64,000 nt of DNA from Halovivax ruber XH-70 (GCF_000328525.1 NC_019964.1:124001-188000); one strand, 5' to 3'. Positions 44,226 to 52,915 are shown, numbered from the stretch's first letter. Numbers and translations: made by a program. The notes: generated from the letters alone by a model not told the origin.

Positions 44226-47200
44226 TTAGTCGCGAGTCGCCGACGTCTCGCGCCACCCGGGATGGCGTTCGACGACTTCTTCAGGGGCGCAGGCCAGCAG
44301 TGCTCTGGCCCGCTCGTCCCATTCGTCGATGGCGTCATCCTCGTCGGCCGTTTCGACGAGCGCCGCCAGCGTTTCCATGGCGAAGTGGTAGGCCTCGACC
44401 GATTCGAAGTACTCGAGCGCGTTCAGGTAGCACTCGCGAGCCGCGTCCCCCTCGCCTTCCTCGGCCGCGAGCTGCCCCAGGAACCGGTCTGCCTGCGCGA
44501 CCCAGAAGGCCGCCTGTACGTCGGTTGCCCCCTCGCGAACCTCGCGTGCGATCGATCTAGCCCGCTCGTTGTCGTCGCGGTCGCGGGCGAGTTTGGCCAT
44601 TCCCAGGCGTATCTCCAGCCCGATCAGGCTCTCTTCGTCCTCGACGGCCTCGAGCGCGGCGTCGAATCGCTCGCCGGCTCGATCGATCTCGTCGGACAGG
44701 CGTGCGATCTCGCCCAGGCAGTGGTGGCTGCCGGCGATCTGGTGGGACAGACCGACCTCGGTCGCGATTTCTAGGGCCCGCTCGCCGTACTCGCGCGCCC
44801 GGTCGACGTCTCCCTGTCTACCAGCGATCAGACCGAGGTTGGTCAGCGACTGGACCATGTCGCTCCGGTCGGCGAGTTCCTCTTTGATCTCGACGGACTG
44901 ATTGTAGTACTCGGTCGCTGTCGCGACGTTGCCCTGGCGGGCGTTGATCTGGCCGATGTTGTGCAGACACTTCGCCGTCCGGTGTCGGTCGCCGATCTCT
45001 CTGGCGAGTTCGAGCGCCTGCTCCTGGTAGGCGAGCGCGTCGGGGAAGTCGCCTCGCTGTCCCGCGATCGTCCCGAGGGTGGTCGTCGTCGTTATCACCA
45101 GCGACGTATCGCCGATCTCTCGCTTGATTTCGAGGCTCTCCTCTAAGAGCTCGATCGCCGCGTCGAAGTTATCCAGGTGCTGTTGGAGTCCGCCGAGGTT
45201 GTGAAGGGCCTTCGCGACGCCAGGACGGTCGCCAACGCGCCGACTCCCTTCTAAGCTTCGCTCGTAGAACTCGATCGCTCGATCGTACCGTTCGCGCCGG
45301 AACGCCACCACGCCGAGGTTGTTGAGACAGTTCGCGACGGCGTGTCGGTCGCCGATCGACCGCATGATCTCCAGGTGCTGTTCGAACAGTTCGGCCGCCC
45401 GGTCGTTGGCTCCCCGGTGCCAGGCGACGTTGCCCATCGAGTTCAGCACCTCCGCTTCGCCGCGTCGATCGCCCAGTTCCCGACGAATCTCGAGACTCGA
45501 TTCGAAGTACTCGAGGGCCCGGTCGTAGTCGCCGCGGTCGGAGGCGATGGCGCCGATCAGGTGCAGCGTTCTGGCCTCCTGGCCGGGACGCGACTGCGCT
45601 CGGAACGCCTCCAGTGCTGCGTCGTAGTGCGGTTCGGCCTCGTCGTAGTCGCCCCGGTCGGCCAGCGCTCGGCCGAGACAGCGGTGGGCTCGCGCGCACA
45701 ACGTCGGCCGGTCTTTGCCCTCGAGAAGCGATAGACACGCACGACAGCTGTCGATGGCCTCGTCGTACGCCCCGCGGTTGATGGCGACGCGAGCCAGTCC
45801 GAGCAGGCGTTCGCCACGCTGAGCGATGGTGTCGTTCGGTATCCGTTCGAACGCTCGCTCCGCGCGATCGTAGTAGCCGCCAGCGAGGAACAGTTCTCCG
45901 AGCCAGATCGGTATATCCCGAACCGTCGCATCCGAACATTCCTTCGGGAGATCGATCCTGTCCCGTTTCCCATCGCCGAATAGCGGCGCCAGTTGCGACC
46001 GATGCTCGCCCACGGCGTACACCGCTTCAACCGTCTCGTCGACCCATCGCCGCGGCTCGTCACGAATCTCGGCGAGTCCGAACGGTCCGTCGACGTGTCC
46101 GGCGATCCGATCGATCCGCGCCGGATCCGCCGCGAGTGCGAGGACGTCGCTCACGACAGTCCCGAATTGTTCGGCGGCCCGTTCCGCTCCCGCCGCTTCG
46201 ATGACGTGTGCGAGAAGCGCCGTCGACCACTCCTCGTGGACCGTCCGGTACCGCCCGCCGCGTCCGGGGAAGAGAACCCGTCCCTCCAGGCGGGAAATCG
46301 CGTCGTCGACGGCGTCGAACGCCGTTTCGTCCCCGACCGCGTACAGGAGGCCCCGATCGATGCCGATTCCCGCCGCGTTGAGCACGTTGGCGAGGATACA
46401 GACGGATCGAGCTGTCTCGTCGTTTGCTACCTCGTCGTAGACCGCGGCGACAGCGTCTTCGAGCGCGGTCGGTTCGTTTGCGAGCGGGTCGGCGTACGTC
46501 GAGAGCCGGTGGACGAGTCGGAGCAGTTCGTGCGTCCTGTCGCCACCTTCGGTGGTCTCGTCTCGAATCGACGACCACAGCTCCTCGGCGGGGACGTCGA
46601 ACGCGCGTTCGACGGTCCGTTCGAAGTGGTCGACGAGTCGCTCGCAGTCTCGCTCCCGGAGCGGCGGGACGTACGTTACCTCGAGACCGGTGCTCTCGGT
46701 CGACCGGGCGATCCGCTTTCGCCACTCGCTCTCGCGGGAATCGAGGAGCACGCTGACGTCCTCGCGATGACCGATCCGCTCTAGCACCTCGAAGATGGCC
46801 TCGGCATCCCCTCTAACAGCGTCTTCGACGACGACGAGCGCGTGGCCGTCGGCGGCCGTCGCCGTCGCGACGAGTTCCTCGATCGATTCGAAGGAGCGGT
46901 CGTGGTGCGCCTCGCGATAGTACACCGGTCCGCGGTCGCGCTCGTACCAGTCGCAGGCGACTTGCTTGCAGATCGTACTCTTTCCGGATCCCGGCGGCCC
47001 GAGAACGATCGTATTTCGCCCGTCGCGGAGCGCCTCGGAGACGGAGTCGGCGATTCCCTGACGGTCGTCGGCTCTCTCCTCGGCGCTGCGACCGTCTCTC
47101 GATCCGTCGGTCTCGGTTTGAACGGGTCGGTCGATCGCGTAGCCGGTGTGCACCTCGGCGAGCGAGAGCCCGGCCCGCCAGGCCATCGGCGGCTTCGCGA

Positions 47201-48125
47201 CGGGTTCGTTCCGAAAGTACTCGCCGTCGATCCGAACGAATCCGTCGCGTTCGAGTGCCACCGGAAGCGATTGTCCGATCGCTGGTGACTCTCTCCTCCG
47301 AGTCGGCTGCGATCGATCGCCGGGAAGCAAGTCGACCGTCCGGTCCGTTGCCGTCTCCCGATAACGCTCGTACTGCGTCGTCGCCCACGAAACGCCGCGG
47401 TCGGTTCGGTTGAAGAGCGCCCCGTGAATTCCGCCAGTTTCGGCGTGGACGACGAGATGCGCCTGGCCGGCCGCCGGTCGACCGCGGTCGGAGTCGCGTT
47501 CGAGCAGTCCGAGGCCGTACGGCGGAACCTCGCCGACGTACACGGTGAATGCGTCGGCCTGAGCGAGCACAGCCATTCGCCGCGGAAACTCGCTTCCTAA
47601 CGTTTGAAACACCGCGGCGGATACCACGAGCTCGACCGGTTTCTCCCGGGTGACGGCCAGCTCGTACAACGCCCTAACGGTCCGCGATTCCTCGATCGTC
47701 GGAACCAGCGCCCGGTAGGCCGTCGCCTCGCTTACAGCCTCGACGAGCCGATCGGCCGGTCTGTAGGGTGCCGGCTCCGTCGCCAGGATCCCGTCGGCTC
47801 CCGTCACCAGATCGTACGCGATGTCGGTTTCCGCTGGCAGGGGAGCGAGGATCGCGTGCGTCGTCAGGATGTCGTCGAGCGTCTCGAGGTACTCGGTAAG
47901 TTGATCGCGAGCGAACCGGCCGGTGAGCGTCGCTTCGATACCGTCGTCGCCACGTCGGGCGAGGTCGAGCGCTTCGAGTTCCTTGATCGCCCGATGGACC
48001 GTCGACCGAGCCTGGCCCGTTTCGTCGATAATGTCGCGAACGTGTGCTGGCGATACACAGAGTCGATCGAGGAGATCGAGCCGGCTGAGTAGCGTTTCCG
48101 CCTCACCGCTCCGGTCGGTTGACAT
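44226..48125 (-). CDS. HTH-FilR1-like-NTPase-TPR signal-transducing regulator
   Basis: 1299 residues. Residues ~10-75: winged helix (CVSPAHVRDIIDETGQARS; TVHRAIKELEALDLARRGDD). Residues ~100-270 resemble the FilR1 middle domain of archaeal transcription regulators (TLGSEFPRRMAVLAQ; GEVPPYGLGLLERD). Residues 376-383 are a Walker A loop (GPPGSGKST) and ~425-435 a Walker B-like strand (HALVVVEDAV), the core of a NACHT/STAND-like or AAA-like NTPase. Residues ~700-1200 contain about twelve ~40-residue TPRs (CLNNLGVVAFRRERYDRAIE). The layout recalls MalT-type STAND activators, with sensor repeats, NTPase switch and DNA-binding domain, but with an archaeal HTH at the N-terminus. TATATT-type element 48156-48162 lies ~34 bp upstream. 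It sits among three genes with a shared upstream element and is the natural candidate for their regulator (inference). Confidence 0.85.
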   Translation of the reverse strand: MSTDRSGEAETLLSRLDLLDRLCVSPAHVRDIIDETGQARSTVHRAIKELEALDLARRGDDGIEATLTGRFARDQLTEYLETLDDILTTHAILAPLPAETDIAYDLVTGADGILATEPAPYRPADRLVEAVSEATAYRALVPTIEESRTVRALYELAVTREKPVELVVSAAVFQTLGSEFPRRMAVLAQADAFTVYVGEVPPYGLGLLERDSDRGRPAAGQAHLVVHAETGGIHGALFNRTDRGVSWATTQYERYRETATDRTVDLLPGDRSQPTRRRESPAIGQSLPVALERDGFVRIDGEYFRNEPVAKPPMAWRAGLSLAEVHTGYAIDRPVQTETDGSRDGRSAEERADDRQGIADSVSEALRDGRNTIVLGPPGSGKSTICKQVACDWYERDRGPVYYREAHHDRSFESIEELVATATAADGHALVVVEDAVRGDAEAIFEVLERIGHREDVSVLLDSRESEWRKRIARSTESTGLEVTYVPPLRERDCERLVDHFERTVERAFDVPAEELWSSIRDETTEGGDRTHELLRLVHRLSTYADPLANEPTALEDAVAAVYDEVANDETARSVCILANVLNAAGIGIDRGLLYAVGDETAFDAVDDAISRLEGRVLFPGRGGRYRTVHEEWSTALLAHVIEAAGAERAAEQFGTVVSDVLALAADPARIDRIAGHVDGPFGLAEIRDEPRRWVDETVEAVYAVGEHRSQLAPLFGDGKRDRIDLPKECSDATVRDIPIWLGELFLAGGYYDRAERAFERIPNDTIAQRGERLLGLARVAINRGAYDEAIDSCRACLSLLEGKDRPTLCARAHRCLGRALADRGDYDEAEPHYDAALEAFRAQSRPGQEARTLHLIGAIASDRGDYDRALEYFESSLEIRRELGDRRGEAEVLNSMGNVAWHRGANDRAAELFEQHLEIMRSIGDRHAVANCLNNLGVVAFRRERYDRAIEFYERSLEGSRRVGDRPGVAKALHNLGGLQQHLDNFDAAIELLEESLEIKREIGDTSLVITTTTTLGTIAGQRGDFPDALAYQEQALELAREIGDRHRTAKCLHNIGQINARQGNVATATEYYNQSVEIKEELADRSDMVQSLTNLGLIAGRQGDVDRAREYGERALEIATEVGLSHQIAGSHHCLGEIARLSDEIDRAGERFDAALEAVEDEESLIGLEIRLGMAKLARDRDDNERARSIAREVREGATDVQAAFWVAQADRFLGQLAAEEGEGDAARECYLNALEYFESVEAYHFAMETLAALVETADEDDAIDEWDERARALLACAPEEVVERHPGWRETSATRD

Positions 48126-48155
48126 TTGTTGATTCGGACATCGCTTCCATCTGCC

Positions 48156-48163
48156 TTATATTC
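48156..48163 (-). promoter_or_regulatory. TATA box of the HTH-NTPase-TPR gene
   Basis: The minus strand reads GAATATAAGG here, centred about 34 bp upstream of ATG 48125, giving a leader of only a few bases. The regulator therefore has an ordinary promoter, unlike the box-bearing surface genes. Confidence 0.5.
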
Positions 48164-48240
48164 ATCGTGCGTGAAGCCTGGCAGTTCGAAACCGTTGTCG
48201 GCGGGTTTCCTCCGGTTCGGACGGTGCCGTTCTACGCGGC

Positions 48241-48279
48241 GAAACACCGTTTCGTCCCGTAACATGAGGTGGGTCTCGT
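48241..48279 (+). promoter_or_regulatory. shared upstream element, copy C (YadA-like operon)
   Basis: GAAAC (48241-48245), 10 bp, CCCGTAACATGAGG (48256-48269), 6 bp, TCGT (48276-48279). It lies in the divergent region between the regulator gene and the broken small gene/YadA-like operon and points towards the latter. It is also 116 bp from the regulator start and could serve feedback control. Confidence 0.7.
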
Positions 48280-48364
48280 CGCAAGTGATCGGTGGACCCG
48301 AACCAGGCCCGTCCGTTGGCCGTACCGTTACCGGTCGAATCGGACGCTGGTACGTGGATCATCA

Positions 48365-48624
48365 ATGACTGTCAGTATCCCATTACAGCAGCGACCCGGA
48401 ACGGATCGATCGATCGGCCGCCTCGAGGCGCGCCTCGACGAAACGCCAGCAACCTTCTCGATAATGCGGACTTTCTCGGAGTCAGACTCGACTCGACTAG
48501 CGCGAACGGCCAGCTGGACCGATTCGAGATGGCCGCTCGCTCGTCAGAAGCGCTGTTCGCTCCCACGATCACGACTGTTCCGCCGACGGAGCACTCGAGT
48601 CAGCACAGCAAACATCTCGTGTGA
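48365..48624 (+). pseudogene. probable frameshifted small gene ahead of the YadA-like gene
   Basis: From ATG 48365 the first ~30 codons look haloarchaeal (RLEARLDETPAT), after which the frame becomes Arg/Ser-rich nonsense. A different frame then carries sensible codons (DFLGVRLDSTSANGQLDRF; FEMAARSSEALFAPT) up to TGA 48622-48624. One frame change near 48455 would join them into a protein of about 85 residues. It could be a sequencing error or a real disabling mutation. If intact, it would be the first gene of the operon driven by copy C of the shared element. No family recognised. Confidence 0.35.
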
Positions 48625-48663
48625 CCGCTCAGACCCTCGCTCTATCGAAGGGGGTGGTCGCCG

Positions 48664-50238
48664 ATGACTGATCGACGCCGCTCGGAGCCGTGCCAGCCTT
48701 CGATGGAAACAGACGATTCACACCACCCAATGACGGACGAAACAAGCGAATCCACGACGGACGACCCGTCTCTCGAAGACCGAATCGACGCTCTCGAGTC
48801 GGTCCTCGAGAGCCAACGGGAGACGATCGAACAGCAAGCGGACCGACTCGAGAAACAGCGGGCGACACTCGAACGACTCGACGGGGATGGCCCCGGCGAG
48901 GTTCAGGATGAACTGGCGGAGCGGCCGACCATCAGTCGTCGCACGGCGCTGACCGGGATCGGTCTCGCCGGTCTGGCGGGCCTCGGGGCGACGTCGGCAT
49001 CGGCGAGCGAGGCCGAACCGTCGGGTGAGATCGGGACCGAGACGCGTCCGCTCGAATCTGTGTACACCCAGCAGTTGCGTGGCGTTCCGGACGGTGAGAC
49101 GCCGTTCGACCTGTTCGCCGGTGGTGATCGAATCGCTCGATTCGAGCCGAACGGTTCCGAGTCTCCGAACCTGCTGTTCGGTGAGGGGACCAACGCGTAC
49201 GATGTCGATAGGCAAGGACAGACGATCAGTGGCGGGCGAAACAACGTCACGAGTGGAAACTCTTCGGTAGTCGGCGGGGGAAGCGGAAACGAGGCACTCA
49301 TGCACAGCGCGACGGTTTCGGGTGGCCAAGAGAACGTTGCAGAGTCGACGTTTTCAACCGTCGCGGGCGGAAATAGTAACCACGCCACGAATTCCGGCGC
49401 GACAGTCGGAGGCGGCAGTTCGAACGTCGTCGAAGGTGATCGGGCGGTGATCGGGGGCGGTTCCGATAACAGCGCCACCGGAACCCGGTCGGCGATCGGC
49501 GGCGGTTCCAATAACAGTGCCAACTCAATCGGCTCGACGATCGGCGGCGGCGGCCAAAACTCCACGAGCGGCAACTATTCCACGGTCGGCGGTGGCCAGG
49601 AAAACGAAATCGATGGTTACGACGCGACGATAGCCGGGGGACGGTTGAACACCGTCGACGCACCGGCGGCAACGGTGGGTGGCGGCGATCTGAACGAGGT
49701 GACTGGGGACCGGGCTACCGTTTCCGGGGGCCAACGCAACATTGCGTCGGCTTTTTGGGCGACGATTCCGGGCGGGTCCCACGCCAGAGCCAATTCGTCC
49801 GGTCAGTTCGCGTATGCGAACGGCGACTTCTCCGAACCCGGTGATGCGCAGGCCTCGATGTACGTCCTTCGGAACGAGACTAGTAGCGACAGCGAGACCG
49901 TCGGGTTGTTTCTCGACCATCTCGGTGAACAGATCGTCGTTCCGGGCGACCGATCCATCGCGTTCACGGCACAGATCCTCGGTCGAACGACTGCTCACGA
50001 TGCGTCGTCCTGGTGCGTCAACGGCGTCGCGACCAACGATGGGTCGTCGTCGACGCTCAGTACCGAAACCGTCAGCAAATTCGACCAAGCGAATCTGGGA
50101 AGCGTCGATGTCGGCTTCGACGATGGCGAGAATCTTCTCGAGTTTTCGGTCACGTCGAGCGGTGACAACTTCCGGGACACCCAATGGGTGGCGACGATCA
50201 GGACCACCGAGACGGAGTTCGCGAACGGAGGTTCATGA
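48664..50238 (+). CDS. Tat-exported protein with twelve YadA-head-like repeats
   Basis: 524 residues. Residues ~35-75 form a heptad coiled coil (LEDRIDALESVLESQRETI), followed by a Tat signal with Arg 92-93 (ISRRTALTGIGLAG) and an Ala-x-Ala site near 115. Residues 188-367 are exactly twelve 15-residue units of the pattern [IV]xGGxxNxxxxxxAT, the hallmark of the YadA/Hep_Hag head beta-roll of trimeric adhesins and related fibre proteins. Residues ~380-520 are a beta-rich domain with one Cys. There is no membrane anchor. The coiled coil ahead of the signal peptide is odd, as it would stay in the long n-region. Starts at ATG 48703 or 48730 are also possible; the remnant at 51719 aligns with the 48730 start. 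It is followed after 1 bp by the CARDB gene. Confidence 0.78.
   Translation: MTDRRRSEPCQPSMETDDSHHPMTDETSESTTDDPSLEDRIDALESVLESQRETIEQQADRLEKQRATLERLDGDGPGEVQDELAERPTISRRTALTGIGLAGLAGLGATSASASEAEPSGEIGTETRPLESVYTQQLRGVPDGETPFDLFAGGDRIARFEPNGSESPNLLFGEGTNAYDVDRQGQTISGGRNNVTSGNSSVVGGGSGNEALMHSATVSGGQENVAESTFSTVAGGNSNHATNSGATVGGGSSNVVEGDRAVIGGGSDNSATGTRSAIGGGSNNSANSIGSTIGGGGQNSTSGNYSTVGGGQENEIDGYDATIAGGRLNTVDAPAATVGGGDLNEVTGDRATVSGGQRNIASAFWATIPGGSHARANSSGQFAYANGDFSEPGDAQASMYVLRNETSSDSETVGLFLDHLGEQIVVPGDRSIAFTAQILGRTTAHDASSWCVNGVATNDGSSSTLSTETVSKFDQANLGSVDVGFDDGENLLEFSVTSSGDNFRDTQWVATIRTTETEFANGGS
49225..49764 (+). repeat. twelve in-frame 45-bp degenerate repeats
   Basis: These encode the twelve 15-residue YadA-head units (residues 188-367 of the protein above). 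Each begins with a GTC/ATC-type codon followed by xGGC GGx, and no unit is identical to another at DNA level, so the array is old rather than a recent expansion. Confidence 0.85.
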
Positions 50239-50239
50239 C

Positions 50240-51442
50240 GTGGCATCGAACTCGACGACCGGTGACCGTGAGTCGCGGGACTCGACGCGGTCGGGTCGGA
50301 TCTTCGTGGCCCTGTTGGTCTGCGTACTCGCGGTCAGTCTACTGACCGTCGGTCTCGCCGGTCCGACACTCGCGGCCGATTCGTCCGTCGAGTGCGCCGC
50401 TGGATCCGGCGGCGGACCGGTGTACGTGACCGATAGCGGTCTCGAAGTCGCCGACAACGCCACCGCGGCCGACGAATCGTATCCCGCGTTCCCGGACGCA
50501 GAGACGGTCTCGCTAGAGGACGTGAACGTCTCGTTCAGTGCGGCTGGTCCGGCCGACCTCCGCCTCGAAGAGCGGTCGGCCGATTTCACCTGCGTCGCTG
50601 CGGTCAACGCATCGGCGAACGACGTCCTGATCGGCCCCGCGGAGGGGCCGGGGATGACGATCAACGGCTCGCTCGAGGCGCTCTCGTTCGGGCCTCTCGA
50701 CTTCGAGTCCGACGACGCGGCTGACCTCACCTACGACGCGAACGACTCCGTTACGCTCACCATCGACGACACCGGTCTCGACGAGGGTGAGACGGTCGCG
50801 TTCGAGAGCCTGGGTTCGGACACGATCGACGCGGAGGTCGACGCCGACTCGAACGGCACGTTCTCGGTGGAACTCCCGGCCGGTGACTACGAACTGGCAC
50901 TCTCGACGGCGTCGAGTGGCGGCGGTCTCCCGGGTCTCCCGCCACCGCCGCCGGACGACGAGCCGGCCGCGTTCGAATATTCCGAGATCGCGCTCGAGTC
51001 GACCGAGATCGGGGCGGGCGAGGAGATCACCGTTTCGGCGACGGCGACGAACGTCGGGGAAGCGTCCGGCTCACACACGGTGGAGCTGCTGGTCAACGGC
51101 GAAGTGGTTGGCGAAGAGAGCGTCTACCTCGCCGGCGGAAGTTCCGAGACGATTACATTCACCACCGTTCTCGACGACGCGGGAACGACCGGCATCTCGC
51201 TCGGAGACGAGTCGGTCGGAACCGTGACCGTCACCGACGAGGAACCCGGCTCGGACAATTCCGGGGGCACCGATCCGGGATCGGACGACGACGGCGAAGC
51301 GACGCCTGATCCCGAGTCCGAGATCGACGAGGGGAGCGAAACGCCGTGGCTCCTGATTACGATCGGTCTTCTCGCAATCGTGACCGCGGGCGTTGGCGTG
51401 GCGTACTCGCAGGGACACCTGGACCCATATCTGTCCGAGTGA
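50240..51442 (+). CDS. CARDB-domain membrane-anchored surface protein
   Basis: 400 residues from GTG 50240, with GGAGG at 50227-50231 eight bases upstream. A hydrophobic signal (FVALLVCVLAVSLLTVGLAG) ends at an Ala-x-Ala site near residue 45. The exported part has an unknown Asp-rich domain with two Cys (VECAAGSGGG; FTCVAAVNA), then a Pro-rich hinge (PGLPPPPPDD) and one CARDB domain (IGAGEEITVSATATNVGEAS). The C-terminus is a single membrane helix (WLLITIGLLAIVTAGVGVAY) without a PGF motif. It is translationally coupled to the YadA-like gene (stop 50238), so it may anchor or assemble that fibre protein at the cell surface (inference). Confidence 0.75.
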   Translation: MASNSTTGDRESRDSTRSGRIFVALLVCVLAVSLLTVGLAGPTLAADSSVECAAGSGGGPVYVTDSGLEVADNATAADESYPAFPDAETVSLEDVNVSFSAAGPADLRLEERSADFTCVAAVNASANDVLIGPAEGPGMTINGSLEALSFGPLDFESDDAADLTYDANDSVTLTIDDTGLDEGETVAFESLGSDTIDAEVDADSNGTFSVELPAGDYELALSTASSGGGLPGLPPPPPDDEPAAFEYSEIALESTEIGAGEEITVSATATNVGEASGSHTVELLVNGEVVGEESVYLAGGSSETITFTTVLDDAGTTGISLGDESVGTVTVTDEEPGSDNSGGTDPGSDDDGEATPDPESEIDEGSETPWLLITIGLLAIVTAGVGVAYSQGHLDPYLSE

Positions 51443-51718
51443 GCCCCTTCCGTCCACTGTTCCGTTCGACGGAGGAGGACGGGTCGCATACACTTTTCCG
51501 GGCAACCGAAATGCAAGTCACACGGGTGTGACAGGACGGTCTCGCCGCAGAACCACGTGAGCGCGTCGTTCGTCGATGTCCTCACGACGGATAATTGAAT
51601 GCGACCGAGGAGTCCGTCAACAGGACGGATGGTCCCACGCGCCTGCGAGCTTCTTTCTATGCCACACGGACACGTTCTGCGGACGCCGGTCAGGCCGCTC
51701 GCTCGGACGGGGTGATCG
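51443..51718. other. intergenic stretch without a recognisable gene
   Basis: Both strands lack a convincing coding frame here. The codon quality on the plus strand decays gradually, suggesting eroded sequence linked to the gene remnant that follows. No copy of the shared 39-bp element was seen. Confidence 0.4.
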
Positions 51719-51826
51719 ATGACGACCCACGAACCGTCCATCGAGGATCGAATTGAACAGCTGGAGTCGATAATACAGACCCAACAAGAGACCATCGACC
51801 TAATCGCTGACCTATATGGGGGTTGA
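51719..51826 (+). pseudogene. truncated paralogue of the YadA-like protein N-terminus
   Basis: A 35-codon frame starting at ATG 51719 encodes a coiled-coil piece (IEDRIEQLESIIQTQQETI) that closely follows residues 35-55 of the YadA-like protein (LEDRIDALESVLESQRETI), then stops. The Tat signal and head repeats are missing. It looks like the leftover 5' end of a second copy, 0.3 kb behind the intact operon. Downstream to 51964 I see nothing else recognisable. Confidence 0.5.
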
Positions 51827-51964
51827 CGGATTTTGCTCCAGCGGATCGATACGTCTGATGAGTGCACCCGCATCCTGAGCGCGGCCCGTCTTGACCGTTC
51901 TACCGCATTGCGCGTGTCTACGTAGTATACTATTTCGGGGCCGGTTGCTGCGGAGGGGTGTCGA

Positions 51965-52708
51965 TCAGGTCGTCGGTACTTCGACGAGTCGATCACAGGC
52001 AGCGTCGAGACAGCGTCGATCGGACCCGGTGTCGAACGCCGGCAGGCCGCAGCCGCAGGTGCCGTCGACGACGCCGCTGGGGACCACGAACCCGGTCTCA
52101 CACTCGGGGTAGTGCTCACAGCCGGCGATCAGCCCACCCCGGCGAAGGATGCGCAGGTCGCCGCTGCAGTCGGGACAGCTCCATTCGCGGTCGAAGGCGT
52201 CGCGAACGGCGTCGTCGAGCGATTCACAGGTCCGGTCGAGACAGATGTCGAACGCGAGTCCGCGCTCGGCCCGGATTCGGGGCAGTCCACACGAACAGTA
52301 CTCGTCTCGCACGACGGCGTCGGCCGGGATGGCGTAGCGTTCGTGGCAGTCGACGCAGCGAACGCCGTCGGCGCGGACGAGCGTCCCGTCGCACGTCGGA
52401 CACGTTCCCACCGGCGTGCCAGCGGGCGAGGCGCGATAGTTCGTAAAGCCCTCCCGGTCGTGGGTCGCGATGCGCAGCGTCTGGACGTCTTTCTTCGCGA
52501 CGAGGGTGAAGCCGCCGGTCCGTTCGGTGGAGACGCTGTCGGCCCGGGTCAGCCAGGCGACGGGCTGGTAGCCGTCGACGTCGTGGACGAGGACGGTGTT
52601 GTCTGGCTTGACGATCGTCGTCACGCGACCGCGGTACTCCTCGCGCTCGGTCCCGTCGAACATGACGGTGCAGTCGCCCGCGAGGATCCGGATCGTGTCT
52701 TCGAGCAT
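51965..52708 (-). CDS. NucS-N-terminal-like protein with multiple zinc ribbons
   Basis: 247 residues from ATG 52708. Residues 1-85 match the N-terminal dimerisation domain of NucS/EndoMS (DUF91 type: ILAGDCTVMFDGTEREEYRGR; VLVHDVDGYQPVAWL). The rest has four Cys-rich units, including CPTCDGTLVRADGVRCVDC and a topoisomerase-type C4 zinc finger (CPDCSGDLRILR; AGCEHYPEC). The nuclease domain of NucS is absent, so it probably binds nucleic acid without cutting. A TATA box (TATATAA, 52731-52737) lies 26 bp upstream, fitting a leaderless mRNA from this ATG. Confidence 0.82.
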   Translation of the reverse strand: MLEDTIRILAGDCTVMFDGTEREEYRGRVTTIVKPDNTVLVHDVDGYQPVAWLTRADSVSTERTGGFTLVAKKDVQTLRIATHDREGFTNYRASPAGTPVGTCPTCDGTLVRADGVRCVDCHERYAIPADAVVRDEYCSCGLPRIRAERGLAFDICLDRTCESLDDAVRDAFDREWSCPDCSGDLRILRRGGLIAGCEHYPECETGFVVPSGVVDGTCGCGLPAFDTGSDRRCLDAACDRLVEVPTT

Positions 52709-52730
52709 GGGCCGTCTGGCCGCGGGTTGG

Positions 52731-52737
52731 TATATAA
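52731..52737 (-). promoter_or_regulatory. TATA box of the NucS-N/zinc-ribbon gene
   Basis: The minus strand reads TTTATATACC, centred about 26 bp upstream of ATG 52708, the standard distance for a leaderless haloarchaeal transcript. Confidence 0.6.
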
Positions 52738-52886
52738 ACGTGCGGTCGAACGACGGGGGTGACGACACGTCGTGACCTGGGCGGCGCGCTCGTCAGCCTG
52801 CCGACAGGCCGCTTCGCCTGGGGCAAGCCACGGCCGATCGACCCGCTCTCGACGGCGCTCGTCGCCGAACGCGTAGATCATCACAC

Positions 52887-52893
52887 GTATAAG
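52887..52893 (+). promoter_or_regulatory. TATA box of the GGGP synthase gene
   Basis: CACGTATAAG centred at 52890 lies 26 bp before ATG 52916 but only 14 bp before GTG 52904, which supports ATG 52916 as the start. Confidence 0.5.
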
Positions 52894-52915
52894 AGGTGAT
52901 TCCGTGAACTCGTTC

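Noticed and set aside
49225-49764. CRISPR-like array
   Set aside because: The regular 45-bp spacing comes from in-frame 15-residue protein repeats; there are no identical repeats or unique spacers.
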